Positions 23,780 to 31,788 of a DNA stretch of 64,000 nt are shown piece by piece. This DNA is from Pseudoflavonifractor sp. An184 (lineage in GTDB: Bacteria; Bacillota; Clostridia; Oscillospirales; Oscillospiraceae). The notes under the pieces are model-generated. The model was given only the letters and a program-made list of their open reading frames with translations, had not been told where the DNA came from and did not search any database. Each line of letters opens with the position of its first letter. Within the stretch, counting starts at the first letter, position 1. The stretch spans positions 1-64,000 of the forward strand of contig NZ_NFKI01000001.1 of the NCBI RefSeq assembly GCF_002160305.1. The letters run 5' to 3'. The position numbers and the translations under genes are program-made.

Positions 23780-24555
23780 TGAACGAACCCTTTATTTTCC
23801 GTGTCAGTGACTGCTACTACATCCAGGCAAGCTATCCCTCTCCGGCGGAGCACCGGCATTTCGCCGCCCATTTGGTGTTTGCCATGGAGCGGCCCTTCAC
23901 CGCCCTGGTGAATGGCGTATCCGTGGAGGCGGCGGGCATCGCTATCGGCTCTGATGTCCCCCACACGATTTTGAGCGAGGCCCCGACTCTGGTGGTGTTC
24001 ATCGACGAGCTGACGCCTATGAGCCGCTGTGTGAAGCACACCCTTTTGCGGGGCGCTCCCTGGCGGACACTGGATACGTCTGTTTCCTCCGAGGTAGGGG
24101 AGCGGTGGCGGGATGTGCGCACGGAGGCGGATGCGGCCGCCGCCGCTGCCGAAACCGAGCGGCTGCTCGGATTGCAGGAGCAACGTACCTCTGCGGAGGA
24201 TCCGCGGATACTGGAGGCGGCCGCCTACATGAAAGCAACCCCCGCCCTGGAGCAGCTGACCATCCGGGAAGTGGCCCGGGCCGTCCACCTGTCTCCCAGC
24301 CGCCTGACCCATCTGTTCCGGCGGGATACGGGAATCTCTCCCCATCTCTATCTGGCAAACCTGAAGCTGGAACGGGCCTTCTATCTGCTGGAGACGGGAC
24401 GCTCCCTCACCCAGGTCTGCATGGATGCGGGCTTTGCCACTCCCTCCCACATGGCGGACACCAGCCGGAAGTTGTACGGTATGTCCATGACAGAGGTGAA
24501 GCAGATTTTCCTGGCCGGCCTGGGCCGGACCAAAACAGCAGATGAACAGAAGTAA
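23779..24555 (+). CDS. AraC-family transcriptional regulator
   Basis: The protein has 258 residues: a compact N-terminal sensor (about 1-145, with HRHFAAHLVFAMERP resembling a cupin start) and a C-terminal double HTH (LTIREVARAVHLSPSRLTHLFRRDTGISPHLYLANLKLERAFYLLETGRSLTQVCMDAGFATPSHMADTSRKLYGMSMTEVK). The start overlaps the LCM methyltransferase stop. It probably regulates the hydrolase gene just downstream and perhaps the operon. It is unlike the PchR-type AraC genes beside the transporters, being shorter with a different sensor half. Confidence 0.85.
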   Translation: MNEPFIFRVSDCYYIQASYPSPAEHRHFAAHLVFAMERPFTALVNGVSVEAAGIAIGSDVPHTILSEAPTLVVFIDELTPMSRCVKHTLLRGAPWRTLDTSVSSEVGERWRDVRTEADAAAAAAETERLLGLQEQRTSAEDPRILEAAAYMKATPALEQLTIREVARAVHLSPSRLTHLFRRDTGISPHLYLANLKLERAFYLLETGRSLTQVCMDAGFATPSHMADTSRKLYGMSMTEVKQIFLAGLGRTKTADEQK

Positions 24556-24612
24556 ATGAGACAGGCCCCTGTTACAATGCCCCTATCTTACAAGAAGAAA
24601 GGGGCATTTGCC

Positions 24613-25779
24613 ATGTCTGTCATTACTTTTCCTGAGGGGACTTATCACTTCAACGACCATCCGCTCTTTGACTTCCAGCTCAATCGAGTGGTCATGTGGA
24701 ACCATGGCGATCCGGCAGAGGTCCAGGCCCGGGGCGGGGAGATCACGGACTTCCCCTCCTGGGAGCGGGTCTTAAAGGAGCTCTCCGCCCAGGCGGAGGC
24801 CCGGGCGGACTGGGCGGCCGCCGCCGGGTATCTCCGAATGGCGGAGTTCTTCATGGTGCCGGACACCCCGGAGTGCCATGCCGTCTATGACCGGGCCAGG
24901 GAGATCTTCTATACACACTTCGCCCATTTGTTTGCGGAGAAGGGTGGTCCCATCTATCGGGAGGAGGTGCCCTATGAGGGCGGCGTTCTGCCCTGCTGGC
25001 GCGTTCTTCCCGACGGCGCCTCCAAGGGCACCATCCTGTTCCATGGCGGCAACGACTCCCTGCTGGAGGAGTTCACCGACGCCCTGCTGTATTTGGCCCA
25101 AGGCGGCTATACAGTGCTGGCCTTTGAGGGTCCCGGCCAGGGAGCGGCCCTGCGGAAATCCGGCCTGACCTTCACGCCGGAGTGGGAGAAGCCGGTGGGT
25201 GCGGTGCTGAACCACTATGGGGCAGACAATGTGACCATCATCGGCGTCTCTCTGGGCGGGGAGCTTTGCATGCGGGCGGCGGCCATGGAACCGCGTATCC
25301 GGCGTGTGGTGTCCTGGAGCGTGCTGCCCAGCATCTATGGCGCGTTGATGGCGGACAAGCCGGCGGAGATCCGGGCGAAGCTGGAGCACTGGCTGGACGA
25401 GAACAACCGGGACGCCATCTTGGACCTCTACGCCGGCCTGGCGGAGCGGGAGCCGCTGTTCCGCTGGTCCATCCAGCACTCCAACTACGCCTACGGCACC
25501 TCCGATGTGTACGAGTATCTGCAAAAAGCCCGGGCCTTCACCATTGAGCCGGTAGCGGAGCGGATCACCCAGGATGTGCTGCTTCTCAGTGCCCGGGAGG
25601 ACCTGCTGATGGACTTCGGCCTTTACAAGCAGGAGATCGACCTGTTGAAAAATACCCGTTCCTTGGAGTTTGTGGTGCCTGGCTGGGCGCTGAACGGCCA
25701 GGCCCACTGCAACATGGGCAACACTAAATATATGCTGGACTTGATTCTGAACTGGAACGACCGGATGCTGGAACGATAA
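24613..25779 (+). CDS. Alpha/beta hydrolase (FrsA-like layout), putative esterase
   Basis: The protein has 388 residues from the ATG at 24613; the frame continues to 24556, but only the later start has the AAGAAAGGGG site. An N-terminal helical region (~1-120) precedes an alpha/beta hydrolase core with nucleophile S213 in GVSLGG, an acid in SAREDLLMD and a His in GQAHCNMG. FrsA-type and 2,6-dihydroxypseudooxynicotine-hydrolase-type enzymes share this layout. In an iron-uptake setting it could hydrolyse an imported chelate in the cytosol, but this is inference. AATGCCCC (24576-24583) can pair with GGGGCATT (24601-24608) across the ribosome site. Confidence 0.8.
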   Translation: MSVITFPEGTYHFNDHPLFDFQLNRVVMWNHGDPAEVQARGGEITDFPSWERVLKELSAQAEARADWAAAAGYLRMAEFFMVPDTPECHAVYDRAREIFYTHFAHLFAEKGGPIYREEVPYEGGVLPCWRVLPDGASKGTILFHGGNDSLLEEFTDALLYLAQGGYTVLAFEGPGQGAALRKSGLTFTPEWEKPVGAVLNHYGADNVTIIGVSLGGELCMRAAAMEPRIRRVVSWSVLPSIYGALMADKPAEIRAKLEHWLDENNRDAILDLYAGLAEREPLFRWSIQHSNYAYGTSDVYEYLQKARAFTIEPVAERITQDVLLLSAREDLLMDFGLYKQEIDLLKNTRSLEFVVPGWALNGQAHCNMGNTKYMLDLILNWNDRMLER

Positions 25780-25832
25780 CAGCGGCAGGCCCCTATAAAA
25801 TCGAAACCGACTTGCAAGAGGAAGGGCACAGC

Positions 25833-25990
25833 TCATTCGAGCCGTGCCCTTCTGTGATGCTCCAGTGGCGGACAGCCGAACTGCTTGATAAGGACTGCCG
25901 CCAATTTGCTCAGGTTTTTATAGCCTACCTTCTCCGCGGTTTCCGCCATCCGTAAGTCCGTGTTCCACTCGGCGCACAGGATATTCCGGG
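25833..25990 (-). pseudogene. Remnant of an AraC-family C-terminal HTH
   Basis: Translated on the minus strand, this stretch gives TDLRMAETAEKVGYKN, then LSKLAAVLIKQFGCPPLEH and a stop. It aligns with the end of the 48398 AraC protein (TDLRVAEIAEQVGYEN, SKFAAVFTKQFGCPPLEYRRRARLD). Upstream the similarity ends and there is no start. The hairpin AAGGGCAC...GTGCCCTT found at the 48398 gene end is also kept here (about 25821-25850). It is a decayed fragment, probably left by deletion of another transporter/AraC module. The rest of the 25780-26080 gap holds nothing else recognisable. Confidence 0.75.
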
Positions 25991-26038
25991 TTTCCTAGGC
26001 AGTGGCCACCTGGGAGCGGTTGAAGTGAAGTAAAGAGC

Positions 26039-26071
26039 AGGAGCTTCCCAACCATAAACGGGAAGCTCCTT
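26039..26071. terminator. Hairpin at the end of the 26081-28445 operon
   Basis: AGGAGCTTCCC and GGGAAGCTCCT form an 11-bp stem. The T-rich flank is better on the plus strand (TCTGTTTCTG), but the position fits the minus-strand operon ending at 26081. Confidence 0.6.
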
Positions 26072-26080
26072 CTGTTTCTG

Positions 26081-27004
26081 TCAGGCGTAGGCAAACTCGA
26101 TTGCGGAAGGCAGTTTGGTGCAATAGAGCCGGTAGAAATCCACATGAGAAAGATGTTCCAGCCATGCAGCGGATGGACAGAGGGCGTAATCGGCCTCCTG
26201 TCCGCTGCGCCGCCCGGTGCAGGCGGGGTAGACGATCAGATCCCCGTTTGCCGCATAGAAATCGCAAAGCTCACGGGAGAGAATGCGCTCTGCCACCCGG
26301 CGGGCCGCCCACTCCGGCGCAGAAGCGCGGGCACAGAGATAAGAGGGGATCAGGACCGGCCCCTCCTGGGGGACGCGGAGAAAGGTCTCCCGGCCGTCCG
26401 CTCGGAGGGCATAGAGGGAGGGAACCAGGGCGGTGCTGGTCTGCCCCTGACGCACCGCCTGAAAGGCCCCGATTGGCATATCGGCCACCAGACTCTCCCC
26501 CAGGAGCTTGGCGGCGGCCACCTGGCCCCACCGCTCCCACACGGACTTTACCACCGTTTTTGCCGCGGAATTGTTGATGCCCCCGAAAGCTAGCCCGCGC
26601 CAATCCGGCAGAGAGGTCTTGGCACAGGCCTCCGGCTCCCGGGTATAGTACACCAGCGGGATGGAGACAAAGGGCAGAAGACAGGGGCCCCGCTGTACCG
26701 CATTCAGCATGGGGCTCTGCCGCAGCGGGACCCAGTCAGCCGCCGGATAGAGATTCGACTTGAATTTGGAGAAGATCCGCAGATCCTCAAACACCTCCAG
26801 ATCGGCGGAAACGATGAGGTCCGGAAGTATGGCGTCCGGCCGGGCCAGGTACTCGGACATACGCTCCGGATATCCCAGACCGAAATAGCGCACCTCCAGC
26901 CGGATGCCGTCCCCCCGCAGCCGTTGGGCCAGGTCCTCCAGGAAAGCCTTCTCCTGGCGGTGCAGGACGCAGATGTGGTTCCAATAGAGCAAAATAGACG
27001 TCAT
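26081..27004 (-). CDS. Cytosolic periplasmic-binding-protein-like protein
   Basis: The protein has 307 residues with no signal peptide or lipobox (MTSILLYWNHICVLHRQEKAFLEDL). Alternating strands and helices, such as RLEVRYFGLGYPERMSEYLARPDAILPDLIVSADLEVFEDL and LPFVSIPLVYYTREP, resemble iron/thiamine-type class II solute receptors, but without export it must act in the cytoplasm. Its start overlaps the stop of the ABC ATPase gene as ATGA, and a G3E GTPase gene precedes both. I know of no characterised role for this trio. It could hold or present a metal or cofactor to the GTPase/ATPase pair. Several Cys residues (C12, C106, and others near the C-terminus) are visible. Confidence 0.65.
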   Translation of the reverse strand: MTSILLYWNHICVLHRQEKAFLEDLAQRLRGDGIRLEVRYFGLGYPERMSEYLARPDAILPDLIVSADLEVFEDLRIFSKFKSNLYPAADWVPLRQSPMLNAVQRGPCLLPFVSIPLVYYTREPEACAKTSLPDWRGLAFGGINNSAAKTVVKSVWERWGQVAAAKLLGESLVADMPIGAFQAVRQGQTSTALVPSLYALRADGRETFLRVPQEGPVLIPSYLCARASAPEWAARRVAERILSRELCDFYAANGDLIVYPACTGRRSGQEADYALCPSAAWLEHLSHVDFYRLYCTKLPSAIEFAYA

Positions 27005-27744
27005 GCCAGGTAGGCTCCTTTCCGCAGCTGGGTTTGATAGCGTCGCTGTTCCCGATAAGCCCTGCCCAGCGCTTCATAGAGGGCAGCCTCTCCGGCGGTG
27101 CGCTCTACCACGGCGGTCACCGCGCCGCCGGCCAGAACGATGCGCCGCCGGGCCATCAGGGCTGTGTGGGGATCGTGGGTGACAACCAGCACCAGCTTGT
27201 CGCTCTTCTGAAGCAGGCCCAGCGCCCGCTCCTTGTCGATGCCCGCGTTTTCAATCTCGTCAATGAGGACGATAGGGCTGTCACAGATCAGGGCGATATC
27301 CGCAATCATCAGCGCACGGGACTGGCCGCCGCTGAGCTGGTTCAGCCCCTGCCGGAGAGCCACCGGTTCTGGGGTGATTTCATTGGCAAGGGCCAGAACT
27401 TCTGCCGGGGCTGCCCTCCGGTCACGGCAGCGGGCGTGGAGTTGAAGAAACTCCTCCACACTGACATCCAGCACAAAGCGCATATTCTGGCCCAAATGGG
27501 CCACCAGATGGGCGGATGTGCTCTGCCGCTCTGCCAGTGGGACCGGCACTCCGTCCAGCAGGACCCGGCGGCCTGTGATGGAGTCTCCGCAGGCCAGTTG
27601 CTCGATGTCCTTGATGAACCGGGACTTTCCGGAGCCGGTGTTGCCAACAATGGTGTATAGCCCCCCGCGTTCCAGGGATATGGAGTCAAAGGGCTCCGGT
27701 CGGCCGTCTTTCCCGCAGCCGGCCAGGATGGTCACACTCCGCAT
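27001..27744 (-). CDS. Soluble ABC-type ATPase without a permease partner
   Basis: The protein has 247 residues with Walker A VGNTGSGKSRF (about 33-43), signature LSGGQSRALMIADIAL, Walker B PIVLIDEIENAGID and switch VVTHDPHTA. The D-loop region (DEIENAGID) differs from transporter ATPases (DEPTSGLD). No membrane component lies in the operon, which contains only the binding-protein-like and G3E GTPase genes. The 13-bp overlap with the GTPase gene and the 4-bp overlap downstream mean tight co-translation. It may power metal or cofactor insertion rather than transport, but this is inference. Confidence 0.75.
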   Translation of the reverse strand: MRSVTILAGCGKDGRPEPFDSISLERGGLYTIVGNTGSGKSRFIKDIEQLACGDSITGRRVLLDGVPVPLAERQSTSAHLVAHLGQNMRFVLDVSVEEFLQLHARCRDRRAAPAEVLALANEITPEPVALRQGLNQLSGGQSRALMIADIALICDSPIVLIDEIENAGIDKERALGLLQKSDKLVLVVTHDPHTALMARRRIVLAGGAVTAVVERTAGEAALYEALGRAYREQRRYQTQLRKGAYLA

Positions 27745-28445
27745 ACCGGCGCCTCCTCAAAGGAAATTTTGCCCACCACGCCCTGCTGGAACGCGCTGCC
27801 CACCCGCCGCTCGCCTACGCAGTAGGAGCATACGCCGCTGGGCATGGTGTGTCGGAGGGCGTCCCTCTCGAAACCGGTGCATACCGGCCGGGCCAGCAGC
27901 CACTGTGCCAGCAGATCCGTGCCGTAACCGGCCAGCCCGTCCACTGGGAACAGTGCCGCGGACGGGTTGAGGATGCGGATCTGCCAGGAGATGATCTCCA
28001 GCTCCGCCTGGGACACCATGTCGATCTTGGTGAGCACCACAAAGTCCGCCTGAGTGAGCATGGGACCCAGCTGCCCCGGCGCCCTGCAGCTGGCGGTGCA
28101 GTCCAGCACACAGCCAGCGGCCATGTGCTCCGTAGCCGGGGAGCAGCGGTGGCACAGTCCGGCCGTTTCAATGACCAGGGCGTCCCGCCCCAGGCGGTCC
28201 GCCCACCCCCACAGCTCCGACAGATTAGAGACAAGGAAATGGTCAGGGCAGATATCCCCGCTCAAACCGGTGACACAGGGAAGCCCCAGGCTTTGAAAGA
28301 CATCCGCGTCCCCGGTTTTCAGACAGTCGATCTTGCACACGCAGGGCGCCATGCCGCCGTGGGCCAGCAGCGGGAGCAGGCTTTTCAGAACAGAAGTCTT
28401 TCCCACGGCGGAAGCGCCGGAGAAAAGGAGCACTTGACGCGGCAT
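27732..28445 (-). CDS. G3E-type (CobW/HypB/UreG) GTPase, putative metal chaperone
   Basis: The protein has 237 residues. The P-loop is FSGASAVGKTSVL (about 8-20), the switch region has VIETAGLCHRCSP, and the base-recognition motif is LTKIDMVS, all typical of the SIMIBI G3E family that loads Ni, Co or Zn into enzymes. It is unusually Cys-rich: CVCKIDCLKTGD, AGLCHRC, CVLDCTASC and SGVCSYCVG give several close pairs that could bind metal. It is the first gene of the minus-strand trio, preceded by a degenerate DtxR-type box (28474-28491). The client enzyme is not in the window. Confidence 0.8.
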   Translation of the reverse strand: MPRQVLLFSGASAVGKTSVLKSLLPLLAHGGMAPCVCKIDCLKTGDADVFQSLGLPCVTGLSGDICPDHFLVSNLSELWGWADRLGRDALVIETAGLCHRCSPATEHMAAGCVLDCTASCRAPGQLGPMLTQADFVVLTKIDMVSQAELEIISWQIRILNPSAALFPVDGLAGYGTDLLAQWLLARPVCTGFERDALRHTMPSGVCSYCVGERRVGSAFQQGVVGKISFEEAPVCGV

Positions 28446-28473
28446 CGTGAACCTCCAATCTTGGAATTCGATT

Positions 28474-28491
28474 GATTAGCCATAGCTTACC
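28474..28491 (-). promoter_or_regulatory. Box 5: degenerate DtxR-type box upstream of the G3E operon
   Basis: GATTAG-CCATAG-CTTACC keeps the N6 spacing with one change in each arm. It lies 29 bp upstream of the GTPase start. It is weaker than the other boxes, so its assignment is tentative. Confidence 0.5.
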
Positions 28492-28546
28492 ACAGGAGAT
28501 GCAGGATTGTCAGTATCAAATGAGACTGGCCGGCAAGCTTTTTTTC

Positions 28547-28603
28547 TTGACTTACGGCGGGGTTTCAGAGTAGAATATAGCAGTAGGTTAGCGATGGCTA
28601 ACC
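28547..28603 (+). promoter_or_regulatory. Box 6: promoter and DtxR-type box of the Crp/ABC operon
   Basis: TTGACT (28547-28552), an 18-bp spacer and TAGAAT (28571-28576) are followed after 9 bp by a perfect-arm box GGTTAG-CGATGG-CTAACC (28586-28603). Confidence 0.88.
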
Positions 28604-28627
28604 AAGGGGGGGCGTGATCTGGAGCGA

Positions 28628-29269
28628 ATGATCATACAGGAAAAACTGGCATCGTCACCCTTTTTGGCGGGCGCATCCCTACCGCTGGAGCAGGTGACCT
28701 CAAAGAGGTTCCGTGCGGGCCAGATCATCAGCGACAAGCCGAGCGGCGTTTCATCCGTGGGGATGATCGTGTCCGGACGGGTGGAGGTCTATTCCGTGGC
28801 ACTGGATGGAAAGGATGTGCAGCTCAATGCCCTGACTGCGGGGGAGTGTTTTGGCGTCTGTAATCTGATGGCCAGCGCCGAGCTGGAAACGGTCTTGCGA
28901 TGCGGGGAAGAGACAGAAGTCCTATATATTCCTAAGGCGGTCCTACTCTCCTGTATGGAGCAGGATGCAGGACTTGCCATGCGCTATGCGGCCCTGTGCA
29001 ACCGGAAGCTCCAGTTTCTGCTCCGGCGCATCGAGCTGCTTACGATGCAGTCCTGCCGAGGCCGGCTCATTGCCCATCTCCTGGAGCAGCAGGATGAGAA
29101 GGGCGTGGTAAGGCTCGCCGGGTCCCGGGAGGATCTGGCCCGCCGTCTGGGGGTCAGCCGGGCCGCCCTTTTCCGGGAGCTGTCCGCGCTCCAGTCCATG
29201 GGAGCGGCCGCAGTGGACGGAAATTCCATTCGGATCCAGGACCGCCCGTTGCTGGAAGAACTGCTCTAG
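28628..29269 (+). CDS. Crp/Fnr-family transcriptional regulator
   Basis: The protein has 213 residues. An N-terminal cyclic-nucleotide-binding-like beta barrel (IISDKPSGVSSVGMIVSGRVEVYSVALDGKDVQLNALTAGECFGV) and a long dimer helix are followed by a C-terminal winged HTH (SREDLARRLGVSRAALFRELSALQSMGA, about 165-192). The Cys residues do not form the N-terminal Fnr Fe-S pattern, so it is not an obvious oxygen sensor. It is the first gene under box 6 and precedes a taurine/nitrate-type ABC importer, which it may control. A weak site GGGGGGGCG precedes the ATG; an earlier CTG or TTG start cannot be excluded. Confidence 0.83.
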   Translation: MIIQEKLASSPFLAGASLPLEQVTSKRFRAGQIISDKPSGVSSVGMIVSGRVEVYSVALDGKDVQLNALTAGECFGVCNLMASAELETVLRCGEETEVLYIPKAVLLSCMEQDAGLAMRYAALCNRKLQFLLRRIELLTMQSCRGRLIAHLLEQQDEKGVVRLAGSREDLARRLGVSRAALFRELSALQSMGAAAVDGNSIRIQDRPLLEELL

Positions 29270-29315
29270 CACCCCTCCGACACAAAATGATGAACATTTA
29301 GAAAGGAACAACGGT

Positions 29316-30362
29316 ATGAAAAAATTGCTCTCTCTGCTCTGTGTCCTGTCCCTGTCTGCCGCGCTGCTGGCAGGCTGCTCCACCGCCGGGGATGCCGGCA
29401 CCTCGGAAACGCCCGGTTCGAGCAGCACGCCATCCGACGTGACAGAGATGGCCGATCCGATCGACGTCAACGTGATGGCCCTGAAGGGCCCCACCGCAAT
29501 GGGCATGGTGGAGTTCATGAATGAAGCGGACAGTGGAACGATCACAGACAACAACTATCACTTTAATATCACCGCCGCCACCGATGAGGTGTCTGCCGCC
29601 CTGGCGCAGGGGACCACGGATATCGCCGCCGTCCCCGCCAACCTGGCTTCTGTCCTTTACAACAACACCGAGGGCGGCGTGCAGGTGCTGGCCATCAATA
29701 CGCTGGGCGTGCTTTACATTGTGGAGAGCGGAGACACGGTACACTCCGTGGAGGACCTCCGGGGCAAGACCATTTACGCCAGCGGCAAGGGAAACACACC
29801 GGAGGCCGCCCTGAATTATGTGCTGACCCAGAACGGTATCGACCCCTCCGCGGATGTGACCATTGAGTGGAAAAGCGAGCAGGCCGAGTGCCTTTCCGCC
29901 CTGATGGCGGAGGAGAACGCCATCGCCATGCTGCCCCAGCCCTTCGTCACCACCGCCCAGGCCCAGAGCGAGAGCCTGCGGGTGGCGCTGGATCTGACGG
30001 AGGAGTGGGATGCCCTTCAGGCTGACAGCGAGACGCCCTCCACCCTGGTCACTGGCGTGGTGGTGGCCCGGACCACCTTTGTAGAGGAGCATCCGGAGGT
30101 GGTATCTGCCTTCCTGGACCACTATCAGGAGTCGGTGGACTATGTCAACTCCAATGTGGAGGAGGCCGCCCAGCTGGTGGGCCAGTATGAGATCGTCACC
30201 GCCGAAGTGGCACAGAAGGCCCTGCCGGAGTGCAACATTGTTTTCATTGAGGGAGCCGAGATGAAGGAGAAGCTGTCCGGCTATCTGTCGGTTTTGTTCG
30301 AGCAGAATCCTCAGTCCGTGGGCGGCGCCCTGCCTGACGACGCCTTTTACTTCAGCCGCTGA
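29316..30362 (+). CDS. ABC importer solute-binding lipoprotein (NrtA/SsuA/TauA-like)
   Basis: The protein has 348 residues. The signal peptide ends LLAGC (lipobox Cys at about 20) and is followed by a Ser/Thr-rich linker. The receptor part has PIDVNVMALKGPTAMGMVEFMNEAD, DEVSAALAQGTTDIAAVPANLASVLYNNT and VEDLRGKTIYASGKGNTPEAALNYVL, features of the nitrate/sulfonate/taurine receptor group. It is translated from a good AAAGGAACAACGGT site 46 bp after the Crp gene. The cargo could be a sulfonate-like compound or, given the iron-type box, a metal-linked molecule. Confidence 0.85.
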   Translation: MKKLLSLLCVLSLSAALLAGCSTAGDAGTSETPGSSSTPSDVTEMADPIDVNVMALKGPTAMGMVEFMNEADSGTITDNNYHFNITAATDEVSAALAQGTTDIAAVPANLASVLYNNTEGGVQVLAINTLGVLYIVESGDTVHSVEDLRGKTIYASGKGNTPEAALNYVLTQNGIDPSADVTIEWKSEQAECLSALMAEENAIAMLPQPFVTTAQAQSESLRVALDLTEEWDALQADSETPSTLVTGVVVARTTFVEEHPEVVSAFLDHYQESVDYVNSNVEEAAQLVGQYEIVTAEVAQKALPECNIVFIEGAEMKEKLSGYLSVLFEQNPQSVGGALPDDAFYFSR

Positions 30363-30367
30363 CTTTC

Positions 30368-31117
30368 ATGAAAGGCCGCCGAACCATACGGGCCTGGGCT
30401 GTAATCTTTTGGTTGCTCCTGTGGCAGGCAGGCGCCATGGCCATCGATCAGCGCATCATCCTGGTCTCTCCCCTCCGTGTGCTGGCGCGGCTGACGGAAC
30501 TGATCCCCACGCTGGATTTTTGGGGCGCCATCTGGTATTCCCTGGTGCGCATCACAGCGGGTTTCCTGCTTGGAACAGCGGCCGGAGTTGTGCTGGCGGC
30601 TCTGTCCGCCCGGTTCCGCCGGGTGGAGGAGCTGCTGGCGCCAGCCCTCCTGGCCATCAAGTCCATTCCGGTGGCCTCCTTTATCATTCTGGCGCTGATC
30701 CTGTTTTCCTCCAGGAATCTGGCGGTGCTGATCTCCTTCCTGATCGTCCTGCCGGTCCTCTATACCAATCTGTTGAGCGGCATCCGGGCCGCAGATCCGC
30801 AGCTGCTGGAGATGGCTCGGGTGTTCCGGATCCCCACACTCCGCAGTATCCGCTATGTGTATCTGCCACAGGTGCTCCCTTACTTTCGGTCGGCCTGCGG
30901 CTCCGCTCTGGGCCTGTGCTGGAAGTCCGGCATCGCTGCCGAGGTCATCGGTATGCCAGACGGCTCCATCGGCGAACAGCTCCAGCAGGCCAAGATCTAC
31001 TTGAACACGCCGGATCTGTTCGCCTGGACGCTGGTGATCGTGCTGGTGAGTCTGGTCTTTGAAAAGGTATTCCTGATCCTTCTGAAGTGGGGAGAACGCG
31101 CCCTGGAGAGGATGTGA
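30368..31117 (+). CDS. ABC importer permease (SsuC/TauC-like)
   Basis: The protein has 249 residues with about six membrane segments. The EAA-like coupling loop reads LLSGIRAADPQLLEMARVFRIPTLRSIRYVYLPQVLPYF, typical of BPD_transp_1 permeases of the nitrate/taurine group. It starts 5 bp after the binding protein gene without a strong ribosome site of its own, so translation is probably coupled. The ATPase gene follows after 3 bp. Confidence 0.87.
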   Translation: MKGRRTIRAWAVIFWLLLWQAGAMAIDQRIILVSPLRVLARLTELIPTLDFWGAIWYSLVRITAGFLLGTAAGVVLAALSARFRRVEELLAPALLAIKSIPVASFIILALILFSSRNLAVLISFLIVLPVLYTNLLSGIRAADPQLLEMARVFRIPTLRSIRYVYLPQVLPYFRSACGSALGLCWKSGIAAEVIGMPDGSIGEQLQQAKIYLNTPDLFAWTLVIVLVSLVFEKVFLILLKWGERALERM

Positions 31118-31120
31118 GCC

Positions 31121-31699
31121 ATGCAGGATATTGTGATCCGGGGCCTGTGCAAGGCCTTTGACGGGAAACAGGTCCTCCGGGACTTTTCCGCCGCTCTGCC
31201 GGCGGGACAGGTCACCGGACTCATGGCCCCCTCCGGTGCGGGCAAGACCACCCTGCTGCGGATCCTCATGGGACTGGAGACGCCGGACCGGGGGACCATC
31301 ACGGGCTTGGAGGGCCTGCGCCTGAGCGCGGTGTTCCAGGAGGACCGGCTGTGCGAGAACCTGAATCCGGTCTCCAATCTCCGCCTGGTGACCCCGGCTT
31401 TGAGCCGGACGGCGGCTGCAGAGGCTCTGGCGGCCGTGGGACTGACGGACTGTCAGCGCCAGCCCGCCCGGGAGCTGTCCGGCGGGATGCGCCGCCGGGT
31501 GGCCATTCTCCGGGCCCTGTTGGCAGAGTACGACCTGCTGTTCCTGGACGAACCCTTTAAGGGCCTGGATCAGGAGACCAAGGAGATCGTTATGGCGGAT
31601 ACCCGCCGCCGGTGCGCCGGAAGGACGGTGCTGTTCGTCACCCACGACCCGGCGGAGCTGGAGGCCTTGGGCGCTGTGCAGCGGCTGGAGCTGTCCTGA
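31121..31699 (+). CDS. ABC importer ATPase (SsuB/TauB-like), short
   Basis: The protein has 192 residues, shorter than the ~240-260 usual for this group. Walker A is APSGAGKTT (about 37-45), the Q-loop lies in VFQEDRL, the signature is LSGGMRRRVAILRALL, Walker B is LLFLDEPFKGLD and the switch is VTHDPAE. All core motifs are present; the missing part is C-terminal. It ends the operon, with a terminator 46 bp downstream. Confidence 0.87.
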   Translation: MQDIVIRGLCKAFDGKQVLRDFSAALPAGQVTGLMAPSGAGKTTLLRILMGLETPDRGTITGLEGLRLSAVFQEDRLCENLNPVSNLRLVTPALSRTAAAEALAAVGLTDCQRQPARELSGGMRRRVAILRALLAEYDLLFLDEPFKGLDQETKEIVMADTRRRCAGRTVLFVTHDPAELEALGAVQRLELS

Positions 31700-31744
31700 A
31701 CCCCCGACGTGCCGGCAAGGGTACAACAAAAGCAGAAAAGCAGA

Positions 31745-31776
31745 AAAAGTGGATGCCGGAAGGGCATCCACTTTTT
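31745..31776. terminator. Bidirectional terminator between convergent operons
   Basis: AAAAGTGGATGCC-GGAA-GGGCATCCACTTTTTT can terminate in both directions. It lies between the ABC ATPase end (31699) and the minus-strand gene end (31789). Confidence 0.9.
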
Positions 31777-31788
31777 TCATGACGCGGC

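Noticed and set aside
25918-26145. 75-codon open frame on the minus strand near the AraC remnant
   Set aside because: It is out of frame with the recognisable AraC remnant, has no family match or ribosome site, and partly overlaps the 26081 gene in another frame.
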